Part shown: positions 1 through 4,071 of the stretch, in pieces
How positions within the stretch are numbered: position 1 is the stretch's first letter
Layout of the letters: the number at the start of each line of letters is the position of its first letter
Source of the DNA: Actinomycetota bacterium
GTDB lineage: Bacteria; Actinomycetota; Humimicrobiia; Humimicrobiales; Humimicrobiaceae
NCBI GenBank assembly: GCA_016783995.1
Contig: JADHVN010000095.1
Span: 1-5,569, forward strand
Length of the DNA: 5,569 bases
Direction: 5' to 3'
Program-made: the position numbers and the translations under genes
Notes under the pieces: model-generated
Databases searched by the model: none
The model's input: only the letters and a program-made list of their open reading frames with translations
What the model was told of the DNA's origin: nothing

Positions 1-83
1 AATTCTGGAATACGTAATTCCATTTTACATATCATTTTGGAAATATCAACTCCATATTACATAATTAAAATAATATTTTGCCC

Positions 84-227
84 AAGCGGACAGCCTCCGG
101 CCGAGCCACAGGCACCATTTACATCACCCTGGCAAATATTGATGTGGAAAACGGAATGAAGTCATTCACGATTATAGCGTAAAACGCAAAAAACTGCCTG
201 ATGAAAGCTCTAAAAACTATCAGCTAA
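84..227 (+). pseudogene. Decayed remnant resembling the C-terminal end of CinA
   Basis: Reading from 90 in frame gives TASGRATGTIYITLANIDVE and then a stop at 180-182. The core GTIYITLA resembles the 'P-x-GT-V/I-YI-LA' strand of the CinA C-terminal (nicotinamide mononucleotide deamidase) domain. Further on, a frame-shifted RKTQKTA and an in-frame MKALKTIS (201-224) before a TAA at 225-227 look like the usual 'R-x-IR-x-x-TA..AL..I' ending of that domain. The glycine-rich stretch expected before GTIYI is damaged, and no single open frame spans the region. No start codon or upstream domain is present in the window. I infer a degraded gene end, not a functional protein. The match is short and from memory, so a chance resemblance remains possible. 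Confidence 0.33.
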
Positions 228-341
228 TAGATATTTTCTCCCCTGGCTAATATATTAAAGGCTCTTAAATCACAGATTTTAAAGTGCTCATATGCAGGGG
301 CCTAAGTCAAGAGGTTGGTAAGTTAAATATTTATTTTTTTG
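228..341. other. Non-coding stretch with nested inverted repeats
   Basis: No ORF with a plausible start lies here. CCCCTG at 240-245 is the inverse complement of CAGGGG at 295-300. Between them, AAATC (267-271) and GATTT (275-279) form a small AT-rich hairpin with a three-base loop that extends outward through bulges. A run of seven T at 334-340 follows, but no stable GC-rich stem sits directly in front of it, so I do not call a terminator. It may be leftover structure from the decayed region to the left. Confidence 0.3.
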
Positions 342-371
342 TTGACAGATACTACTTATAAGTAGTATAGT
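342..371 (+). promoter_or_regulatory. Sigma70-type promoter of the abiEii-like gene
   Basis: A perfect -35 box TTGACA (342-347) is followed after 18 bp by TATAGT (366-371), five of six matches to the -10 consensus. The predicted start of transcription is at about 378-379, only about 10 bases before the ATG at 389, so the leader is very short. The spacer is filled by a perfect palindrome, described separately. This is the strongest-looking promoter upstream of the toxin fragment, and transcripts from it would run into the inserted element. Confidence 0.72.
349..368. promoter_or_regulatory. Perfect 20-bp palindromic operator inside the promoter
   Basis: The sequence ATACTACTTATAAGTAGTAT is a perfect inverted repeat (349-358 with 359-368), lying between the -35 and -10 boxes and overlapping the first bases of the -10. 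A dimeric repressor bound here would block RNA polymerase. Toxin-antitoxin operons are typically autoregulated at such sites. The best candidate regulator in the window is the XRE-type helix-turn-helix protein at 3052-3579, but that link is inferred. I found no second copy of the full palindrome in the window. Confidence 0.68.
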
Positions 372-388
372 TATTTTTAGAGTGAAAG

Positions 389-658
389 ATGAAAGGTAAA
401 ATTTCTTATATTAAAAGTGAGCAAAGAAAAATAAATAGGCTGATAACAAAGAAATTCATAAAATACTATCTGACCGGAGGAACAGCTTTATCTTTTTATT
501 TCGATCATAGGTTTTCTCAAGACTTGGATTTTTTTACTCAAGATTATAGAAAAGAGGACCCAGATCAAATAATGAATTTTATTTCTAAAGAAAGTGGTTT
601 TGACTTTAAATTAGAGGATGAGCAAGACGACCCTAAGCTTATACCTATGAGGGCTGAA
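389..658 (+). pseudogene. AbiEii/AbiGii-type nucleotidyltransferase toxin, 5' part (interrupted)
   Basis: This is the N-terminal 90 codons of an AbiEii-family (DUF1814-type) nucleotidyltransferase. The hallmark first motif is clear: LTGGTAL at residues 28-34 and SQDLDFF at 43-49, that is GG followed by the metal-binding DxD pair D45/D47. The frame runs on through N, S and a TAA at 665-667, but those codons come from the inserted IS607 element. The remaining motifs are in the second fragment at 2523-2957. Joining 658-659 to 2522-2523 at a shared AA gives ...MRAE-TVYSLGLKRRCVLKIDF... in one frame, about 234 codons, a normal size for the family. The ATG at 389 has only a weak GAG-type ribosome site. 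Family members are toxins of type IV toxin-antitoxin or phage-abortive systems that transfer nucleotides to RNA targets. This fragment alone lacks the downstream catalytic residues and is predicted to be inactive. Confidence 0.85.
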
Positions 659-675
659 AACAGTTAAGAATTGTA

Positions 676-704
676 TTGACAAATTTACCCAGGTGTAGTA
701 TTTT
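676..704 (+). promoter_or_regulatory. tnpA promoter in the IS left end
   Basis: A perfect TTGACA (676-681) is spaced 17 bp from TATTTT (699-704). The predicted start is G711, giving a 12-base leader before the tnpA ATG at 723. The spacer contains the subterminal repeat TTACCCA (685-691), so recombinase bound at the left end would probably cover the promoter and limit its own expression. Spacing and the -35 box are very good; the -10 is moderate. Confidence 0.6.
685..691 (+). repeat. Left subterminal inverted repeat of the IS607 element
   Basis: TTACCCA here is the inverse complement of TGGGTAA at 2506-2512 near the right end. Each copy lies inside its element end, about 26 bp from the left end and about 12 bp from the right end. 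A related copy, TTTATCCC at 702-709, follows in direct orientation. These are candidate binding sites for the transposase DNA-binding domain. Confidence 0.45.
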
Positions 705-721
705 ATCCCTGTAAAGGATAA
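703..721 (+). promoter_or_regulatory. Hairpin covering the tnpA ribosome-binding site
   Basis: TTATCC (703-708) pairs perfectly with GGATAA (716-721) around a seven-base loop. The 3' arm and loop contain the tnpA Shine-Dalgarno AAAGGA (713-718), four bases from the ATG. A transcript starting at about 711 from the element's own promoter lacks the 5' arm and leaves the site open. A transcript entering from the toxin promoter contains both arms and would hide it. Confidence 0.42.
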
Positions 722-722
722 T

Positions 723-1298
723 ATGAAACTATCTACCTGGGCAAAAAAACAAGGGATTTCCTATAAAACAGCCTGGAGGTTATGGAAAACAGGCAAGTTG
801 CCTCTTCCGGCAGAGCAGCTGGCAACAGGAACAATTATTGTTAAAGAGCCAGAGGCAAGTTATGAAGCAGGGCCGTCTTCAGCAGTTCTTTATGCCCGTG
901 TTTCATCCTCTGACCAAAAGCAAGATTTAGACAGGCAACTATCAAGATTGGTGGAATATGCAACTTCCCAGGGATTACAGGTTATATCAGCAATAAAAGA
1001 GGTAGGAAGCGGACTGGACGGCAAAAGGCTGAAGCTTTTATCCATTTTAAGGAATCGGGATGTAAGAATAGTGGTAGTAGAGCACAAGGATAGATTGGTT
1101 AGGTTTGGCTTTGAATATTTGGAAGCACTCTTTAAAGCTTCTGGCAGAAGAATAGTAGTAATTGATGAGAGTGAAATGAAAGATGATTTAGTTCAGGATA
1201 TGATAGATGTATTAACTTCTTTTTGCGCGAGATTATATGGCAGGCGGTCAGCAAAAAACAAAGCAAAAAGAGCAATAAAAGAGATTGAAAAATGTTAG
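723..1298 (+). CDS. tnpA: IS607-family transposase, serine recombinase TnpA
   Basis: This 191-residue protein catalyses IS607 excision and insertion by serine-recombinase chemistry. Residues 1 to about 45 form a MerR-like helix-turn-helix (STWAKKQGISYKTAWRLWKTG), the N-terminal DNA-binding arrangement specific to IS607 recombinases. The catalytic domain begins at about 54 with LYARVSSSDQ. R59 and nucleophile S61 are in the expected places, and HKDRLVR at 121-127 supplies the active-site arginines R124 and R127. The C-terminal SFCARLYGRRSAKNK is typical of the group. Length matches the family (about 190-220), with no frameshift. The start is ATG 723 with AAAGGA just upstream. The stop overlaps the tnpB start by 7 bp, suggesting translational coupling. 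It shows no sign of decay. Confidence 0.95.
   Translation: MKLSTWAKKQGISYKTAWRLWKTGKLPLPAEQLATGTIIVKEPEASYEAGPSSAVLYARVSSSDQKQDLDRQLSRLVEYATSQGLQVISAIKEVGSGLDGKRLKLLSILRNRDVRIVVVEHKDRLVRFGFEYLEALFKASGRRIVVIDESEMKDDLVQDMIDVLTSFCARLYGRRSAKNKAKRAIKEIEKC
735..741. repeat. ACCTGGG, inverse of CCCAGGT at 688-694
   Basis: The seven bases CCCAGGT at 688-694, overlapping the left subterminal repeat, recur inverted at 735-741 inside codons 5-7 of tnpA. The pair brackets the promoter -10 box, leader and start codon. It could be a second recombinase site or chance arising from coding sequence. Confidence 0.2.
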
Positions 1299-2512
1299 TC
1301 CAGCAAAGCTATCGTTATGAATTAAAACCTAACAATAAGCAAAAAACGCTGCTTTCCAAACATGCTGGTTGTGCACGGTTTGCTTATAATTGGGGGTTGG
1401 CTCGTAGAATAGAGGAATACAAAAATACAGGCAAATCAAGCAATGCCATTGAACAACACAGACAGTTAAACGCACTCAAGAAAACTGAATTTCCCTGGAT
1501 GTATGAAGTATCCAAATGTGCACCACAAGAGTCATTGTGTGATTTAGACCGGGCCTTTAACAACTTCTATCGTGGCTTAAAATCAGGAAAAAGAGTAGGA
1601 TTCCCCAAATTCAAGAAAAAAGGCAAATATAATTCATTTCGGCTTACTGGTTCAATCCATATCTTTGAAAGTTCAGTAAAACTTCCCAGAATAGGGATAA
1701 TTCGTACCAAAGAGAGGACAGATGTTAAGGGGAGTATCCTTTCAGCAACAGTCTCCAGGAAAGCAGATCGTTGGTTTGTCTCTTTTTCTGTAGAGCGAGA
1801 GCGAAAAAAGCATAAGGCTGCAGAGAATTCAGTTATAGGAATTGACGTTGGCATAAACTGTTTTGCCGTTACCTCCGATGGAGAAAGGATAGAATCACCA
1901 GGACCTTTAGACAATGCATTAAAACTTCTAAAACGAAGGTCAAAACAACATTCAAAGAAAAAGATAGGTTCGGCCAATAGAAAGAAATCAGCTTTGCGCT
2001 TAGCGCGTCTCCATTGTAGTATTAAAAACAGGCGCAATGATTTTCTGCATAAGGTTTCAACTCAGTTGGCGAAAACTAAGCCGGTAATTGTAATCGAAGA
2101 CCTTAATATTCAGGGAATGATGCGGAATAGACATTTATCCAGAAAGATTGGCGATGCAGGATGGAGCAAATTTATGAATATGCTCAGTTACAAGACAGAA
2201 TGGTATGGTTCATATTTGTTAAGAGTGCCAAGATTTTATCCATCATCAAAGATGTGTTCCAGATGTAAAACAATTAAGAAAAACTTCAATCTGTCAGAAA
2301 GGATATACAGGTGCGAGAAGTGTGGATTAGTAATTGACCGCGATGAAAATGCAGCAATAAATCTAAAACATTATATTACCGGAAGTTCTCCGGGAATTTA
2401 CGCCTGTGGAGATACCTCTGGCAGCGGAACGCAAGAAATCTTGCGGTCTACGAGTCATGTATCATTGAAGCAGGAAGCAGACGCCAAGTCTTCCTCTGGA
2501 ATATTTGGGTAA
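1292..2512 (+). CDS. tnpB: TnpB, RNA-guided RuvC nuclease of the IS607 element
   Basis: A full-length TnpB of 406 residues, the family ancestral to Cas12 nucleases. The N-terminal part (about 1-130) has the OrfB helix-turn-helix signature (YRYELKPNNKQKTLLSKHAGCARFAYNWG, in sections). The RuvC domain has all three acidic residues: D185 in GIDVGI, E269 in VIVIEDLN and D351 in IDRDENAAINL. A zinc ribbon is formed by C322/C325 and C341/C344. The C-terminal tail (YACGDTSGSG..SLKQEA) is typical and doubles as guide-RNA template. Known TnpB proteins cut DNA next to a short motif using a guide transcribed from the element's right end, which helps the transposon persist at its donor site. The start ATG overlaps the tnpA stop, with only a weak ribosome site, so coupling is likely. 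The stop TAA lies inside the right subterminal repeat, about 12 bp from the element end. Confidence 0.95.
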   Translation: MLVQQSYRYELKPNNKQKTLLSKHAGCARFAYNWGLARRIEEYKNTGKSSNAIEQHRQLNALKKTEFPWMYEVSKCAPQESLCDLDRAFNNFYRGLKSGKRVGFPKFKKKGKYNSFRLTGSIHIFESSVKLPRIGIIRTKERTDVKGSILSATVSRKADRWFVSFSVERERKKHKAAENSVIGIDVGINCFAVTSDGERIESPGPLDNALKLLKRRSKQHSKKKIGSANRKKSALRLARLHCSIKNRRNDFLHKVSTQLAKTKPVIVIEDLNIQGMMRNRHLSRKIGDAGWSKFMNMLSYKTEWYGSYLLRVPRFYPSSKMCSRCKTIKKNFNLSERIYRCEKCGLVIDRDENAAINLKHYITGSSPGIYACGDTSGSGTQEILRSTSHVSLKQEADAKSSSGIFG

Positions 2513-2540
2513 GTTCTGTGGAACGGTTTATTCTTTAGGC
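2379..2540 (+). ncRNA. Putative TnpB guide RNA (omega/reRNA), scaffold plus guide
   Basis: TnpB guide RNAs overlap the 3' end of tnpB and run through the right end into flanking DNA. This stretch has a chain of hairpins that coding need not produce: CCGGA/TCCGG (2379-2393), CGCAAG/CTTGCG (2430-2445, perfect, four-base loop), AGGAAG/CTTCCT (2472-2495) and, at the very end, GTTC/GAAC with loop TGTG (2513-2524). The guide would begin just after the end, at about 2525 (GGTTTATTCTTTAGG...), and thus read from the C-terminal half of the toxin gene. The 5' boundary and exact guide start are estimates. Confidence 0.55.
2506..2512 (-). repeat. Right subterminal inverted repeat of the IS607 element
   Basis: TGGGTAA is the inverse complement of TTACCCA at 685-691. 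It contains the tnpB stop codon (2510-2512) and abuts the terminal GTTC/GAAC hairpin at 2513-2524. It is a candidate transposase-binding site marking the right end. Confidence 0.45.
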
Positions 2541-2957
2541 CTTAAGAGGCGGTGTGTTTTAAAAATAGATTTTGTTCAGGATTTCTTGAAGAACATCAAG
2601 AGAATAAAAAATGGGATGCATTCCCTGGAAGGTGTCTATTACAGAAAAATATTTGCTGGCATAGGAACAGTCAAAAAAATAGATACTACTGGCAGAATAA
2701 TCCATGCCGGCCGCCAGAGTGTAAAAGACTTATTTGATCTCTACTATTTATCAAAACATCACAGGGCTTTATCAGAATTTTTCTTTGAATATTTTCCCTA
2801 TGATAAAGCAGAAGCTCTTATTGCCTGGTACAGGAGATTTAACCGGATGAATTTAAAAATTGAGCTCCTGGATTTAGTACCGAAAGTAGATACTGACAAA
2901 GTAATAACACATTTGGATTATGAGATTTTAAAGAAACTGCCAGAGAAATTAATTTGA
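2523..2957 (+). pseudogene. AbiEii/AbiGii-type nucleotidyltransferase toxin, 3' part (interrupted)
   Basis: This is the C-terminal part (about 144 codons) of the toxin gene begun at 389. It has the later family motifs: LKIDF, whose aspartate is the next catalytic position after DxD; YYRKIFAGIG; DTTGRIIHAGRQSVKDLFDLYYL, the diagnostic GRQ..KD..DLY block; and a helical tail ending in KKLPEKLI. The open frame extends left to a TTG at 2505 inside the IS right end, but no ribosome site supports that start, and the residues MGKFCG come from the element. An internal ATG at 2616 also lacks a good ribosome site and would lose the KIDF motif. The coding sequence from the junction to the TGA at 2955-2957 has no stop or frameshift, so decay after insertion has been slight. 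It is predicted to be non-functional without the first part. Precise excision of the element could restore the gene. Confidence 0.83.
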
Positions 2958-2983
2958 GGTGAAGTCTGAAAAAAAGATATATT
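2954..2983 (+). promoter_or_regulatory. Possible weak promoter for the downstream HTH gene
   Basis: TTGAGG (2954-2959) is spaced 18 bp from TATATT (2978-2983). The -35 has four of six matches and the -10 four to five. The area is AT-rich, so such matches arise easily. It matters because the IS insertion would cut the HTH gene off from the upstream operon promoter. Confidence 0.22.
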
Positions 2984-2998
2984 TATAAAATAAAATAG

Positions 2999-3050
2999 GC
3001 TTAAGGACAACGGTTTTAATTCCGTTTTGTGCCTTGAGCGAAGCGAAAGG
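2999..3050. repeat. Palindromic repeat-like hairpin before the HTH gene
   Basis: GCTTAAGG (2999-3006) pairs with CCTTGAGC (3032-3039) with one G-U, and inside it CAACGG-type bases pair with CCGTT (AACGG 3009-3013 with 3022-3026) around an eight-base AT loop. The 3' flank GAGCGAAGCGAAAGG (3036-3050) looks like a motif I recall as common in dispersed intergenic repeats of metagenomic bacteria, which is a memory-based resemblance. The hairpin runs up to the HTH start codon, and its tail supplies the only purine-rich ribosome-site candidate. It could be a mobile palindromic element or an RNA control hairpin. Confidence 0.45.
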
Positions 3051-3051
3051 A

Positions 3052-3579
3052 ATGGGTATAAATATAAAAACAAACTGGCTGTGGGACAGCCGTCTTGGAG
3101 AAATTGAGGTAAGAAAAATCTTAAAGGATGTGAACAATCCCAAATTTGACATCTATGCAGAAAAACTATTTTCCCGGGTCAGTGATCCTAAGATAGCTTT
3201 CAGTATTATCGATAAGGTAACTTTCTGTAAGAAGTGGCCGACTATAAAGAAGCGAATGAGAAAAGACCGCTGGCTTAAAGATAGAGTGATTTTCTGGCAG
3301 ACAATCTTCGAACGGATCTATGAAGAATTAAAAGGCCGTGGAGTTAAGCTCAGAGAACTTCAAGAAGTGAAGATTTCCCCAGAAAGAATGAAACTAGCCC
3401 AGCAGATTAAGGATATACGAATGAAGTTAGGATATACTCAAGAAGATATAGCAAAAAAACTAGGGACAGTCCAGCAGTATATCTCAAAGGTTGAGAATGG
3501 CCATGAAAATTTCTCTATAGATACTTTGTCACGAATAGCTGATGTTTTTGACAAAGGATTAGTTATTAAGCTGAAGTAA
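3052..3579 (+). CDS. XRE-type HTH protein, likely antitoxin/partner of the AbiEii-like toxin
   Basis: This 175-residue protein has a clear C-terminal XRE/Cro-type helix-turn-helix at about residues 115-170 (LAQQIKDIRMKLGYTQEDIA, then KLGTVQQYISKVENG and TLSRIADVF). The N-terminal 1-105 is a charged, tryptophan-rich helical region (NWLWDSRLGEIEV, FSRVSDPKIAFSIID, KKWPTIKKRM, FWQTIFERIYEELK). It resembles small antitoxin-like regions encoded beside AbiEii nucleotidyltransferases, but I cannot name the family with certainty. The gene lies 94 bp after the toxin fragment on the same strand, so a toxin-antitoxin operon is the natural reading, with this protein probably binding the palindrome at 349-368. 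I chose ATG 3052. A TTG at 3034 in the same frame has no ribosome site and lies in the hairpin. AAAGGA directly abuts ATG 3052, which is closer than normal. With the toxin broken, this would be an orphan regulator or antitoxin. Confidence 0.82.
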   Translation: MGINIKTNWLWDSRLGEIEVRKILKDVNNPKFDIYAEKLFSRVSDPKIAFSIIDKVTFCKKWPTIKKRMRKDRWLKDRVIFWQTIFERIYEELKGRGVKLRELQEVKISPERMKLAQQIKDIRMKLGYTQEDIAKKLGTVQQYISKVENGHENFSIDTLSRIADVFDKGLVIKLK

Positions 3580-3621
3580 AACTCTAATTTGAATTATTAG
3601 CAGAAGAAGGAGTGATGAGCT

Positions 3622-3664
3622 GCCGCCGGAGTTTTCCGGAGGGGCTAAACTCCTATACCGGTAT
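3622..3664. repeat. Mutually exclusive GC-rich hairpins plus a palindrome
   Basis: Hairpin A pairs CCGGA (3626-3630) with TCCGG (3635-3639), closed further by GCC (3622-3624) and GGC (3643-3645). Hairpin B pairs GGAGTTT (3628-3634) with AAACTCC (3647-3653). A and B share bases, so only one can form. ATACCGGTAT (3655-3664) follows as a perfect palindrome. There is no T-run, so this is not a standard terminator. The order resembles the CCGGA/TCCGG hairpin of the tnpB guide-RNA region at 2379-2393, so a decayed TnpB right end is one possible origin. Confidence 0.45.
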
Positions 3665-3759
3665 CAAATTAAGTTATTGTCTGCATCTCTTACTAAAATA
3701 GGTATATAAAACCCAAAGCGGCTCTGCTCCTATGATATAAATAAGCAGTACTTTCCAAG

Positions 3760-3816
3760 ATCCGTTACCTGGTTTGGAGACAAAATCCGTTACTTTTTTA
3801 AGATTACTTTTTTAAG
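3760..3816. repeat. Short direct repeats: ATCCGTTAC x2 and a 13-bp tandem pair
   Basis: ATCCGTTAC occurs at 3760-3768 and 3785-3793, 25 bp apart. TTACTTTTTTAAG occurs at 3790-3802 and again at 3804-3816, with one base between, so the second ATCCGTTAC leads into the tandem pair. A further TTACTT begins at 3827. Iterated sites of this sort are seen at transposon ends and protein-binding clusters. I cannot assign them to a known element. Confidence 0.5.
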
Positions 3817-3826
3817 TTGTTTAATA

Positions 3827-3848
3827 TTACTTCAACTTTATGAAGTAA
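3827..3848. repeat. Perfect 8-bp inverted repeat (hairpin)
   Basis: TTACTTCA (3827-3834) and TGAAGTAA (3841-3848) are perfectly complementary around a six-base loop. The stem is AT-rich and no T-run follows on the + strand, so it is a poor terminator. It could end transcription of the HTH gene weakly or be an operator. Confidence 0.35.
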
Positions 3849-3929
3849 ATTTATCATAATTGAGTTTAAAGAAGAAAATTTCGTTTAAAATTCATCATCA
3901 TCTAAAATTTTTATTTTTTCGCTTGTTGA

Positions 3930-3966
3930 AAAGATTCAAATCTTTGTTGCCAGTCAATGGTGACTG
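3930..3966. repeat. Two adjacent palindromes upstream of degV
   Basis: AAAGATT/AATCTTT (3930-3945) has a two-base centre, and CAGTCA/TGACTG (3951-3966) has a four-base centre ATGG. They sit five bases apart, about 50-85 bp upstream of the degV -10 box. Operator sites or small hairpins are possible. Nothing identifies a binding protein. Confidence 0.35.
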
Positions 3967-4016
3967 TTATAAAATCTATTAACAATATCTATTATTACTG
4001 CTGGTTTAAAATAGGA

Positions 4017-4022
4017 TATAAT
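4017..4022 (+). promoter_or_regulatory. Probable -10 box of the degV promoter
   Basis: A consensus TATAAT lies 50 bp upstream of the degV ATG. The matching -35 position (TTACTG, 3995-4000, 16-bp spacing) is poor, so the promoter may be weak or activator-dependent, or the match may be chance in AT-rich DNA. Confidence 0.4.
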
Positions 4023-4071
4023 ATTAACTATAAGTTAGAGGCTGGTACAAGATTACTGATAAAGTGATACA

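Larger units (their letters stand above)
659..2524 (+). mobile_element. IS607-family insertion sequence (tnpA + tnpB), complete
   Basis: The element holds a serine recombinase transposase and a TnpB nuclease in the same orientation, overlapping by 7 bp, which is the standard IS607 layout. The ends are set by where the split toxin gene resumes: the left end is within about 658-662 and the right end within about 2522-2526. A shared AA (658-659 and 2522-2523) restores the toxin frame, in line with IS607 recombination at a dinucleotide core without target duplication. There are no long terminal inverted repeats. Short subterminal ones, TTACCCA at 685-691 and TGGGTAA at 2506-2512, are present. Both genes are full length with intact catalytic residues, so the insertion looks recent and possibly still active. 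The exact end bases need an empty-site sequence to confirm. Confidence 0.85.
3580..4071. other. 492-bp non-coding region dense in palindromes and short repeats
   Basis: No ORF with a sound start and ribosome site was found. A 28-codon frame at 3615-3701 has AAGGAG only two bases before its ATG and is mostly explained by hairpin sequence. The left part carries overlapping GC-rich inverted repeats, the middle carries direct repeats, and the right part carries two adjacent palindromes and the degV promoter area. The mixture suggests remnants of one or more mobile elements between two conserved genes, but no transposase coding is recognisable. Confidence 0.5.

Noticed and set aside
1..60. Open minus-strand frame at the left edge and the hairpin TGGAAT/ATTCCA (6-22)
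   Set aside because: The frame has no ribosome site or recognisable protein in the few codons visible. The hairpin is short and AT-rich, and I cannot tell it from chance.
671..682. TTGT/ACAA hairpin near the left end as a mate of the right-end hairpin
   Set aside because: The four-pair AT-rich stem has a sequence unlike GTTC/GAAC and overlaps the -35 box, so it is probably coincidental.
890..1087. Minus-strand ORF within tnpA
   Set aside because: It is a shadow of the strongly conserved serine-recombinase frame, with no start context.
1567..2037. Minus-strand 156-codon ORF within tnpB
   Set aside because: It lies opposite the conserved RuvC coding region. The protein shows no known motif and has no supporting promoter or ribosome site.
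2505..2522. TTG start inside the IS right end for the toxin's 3' part
   Set aside because: It has no ribosome site and the encoded MGKFCG comes from the element. The frame is open only because the junction happens to be in frame.
3615..3701. 28-codon ORF with AAGGAG upstream
   Set aside because: The ribosome site is only two bases from the ATG, the frame runs through the palindromic repeats, and the peptide resembles nothing I recognise.
3760..3966. CRISPR array
   Set aside because: The repeats are too short, too few and unevenly spaced, and no cas gene is present.
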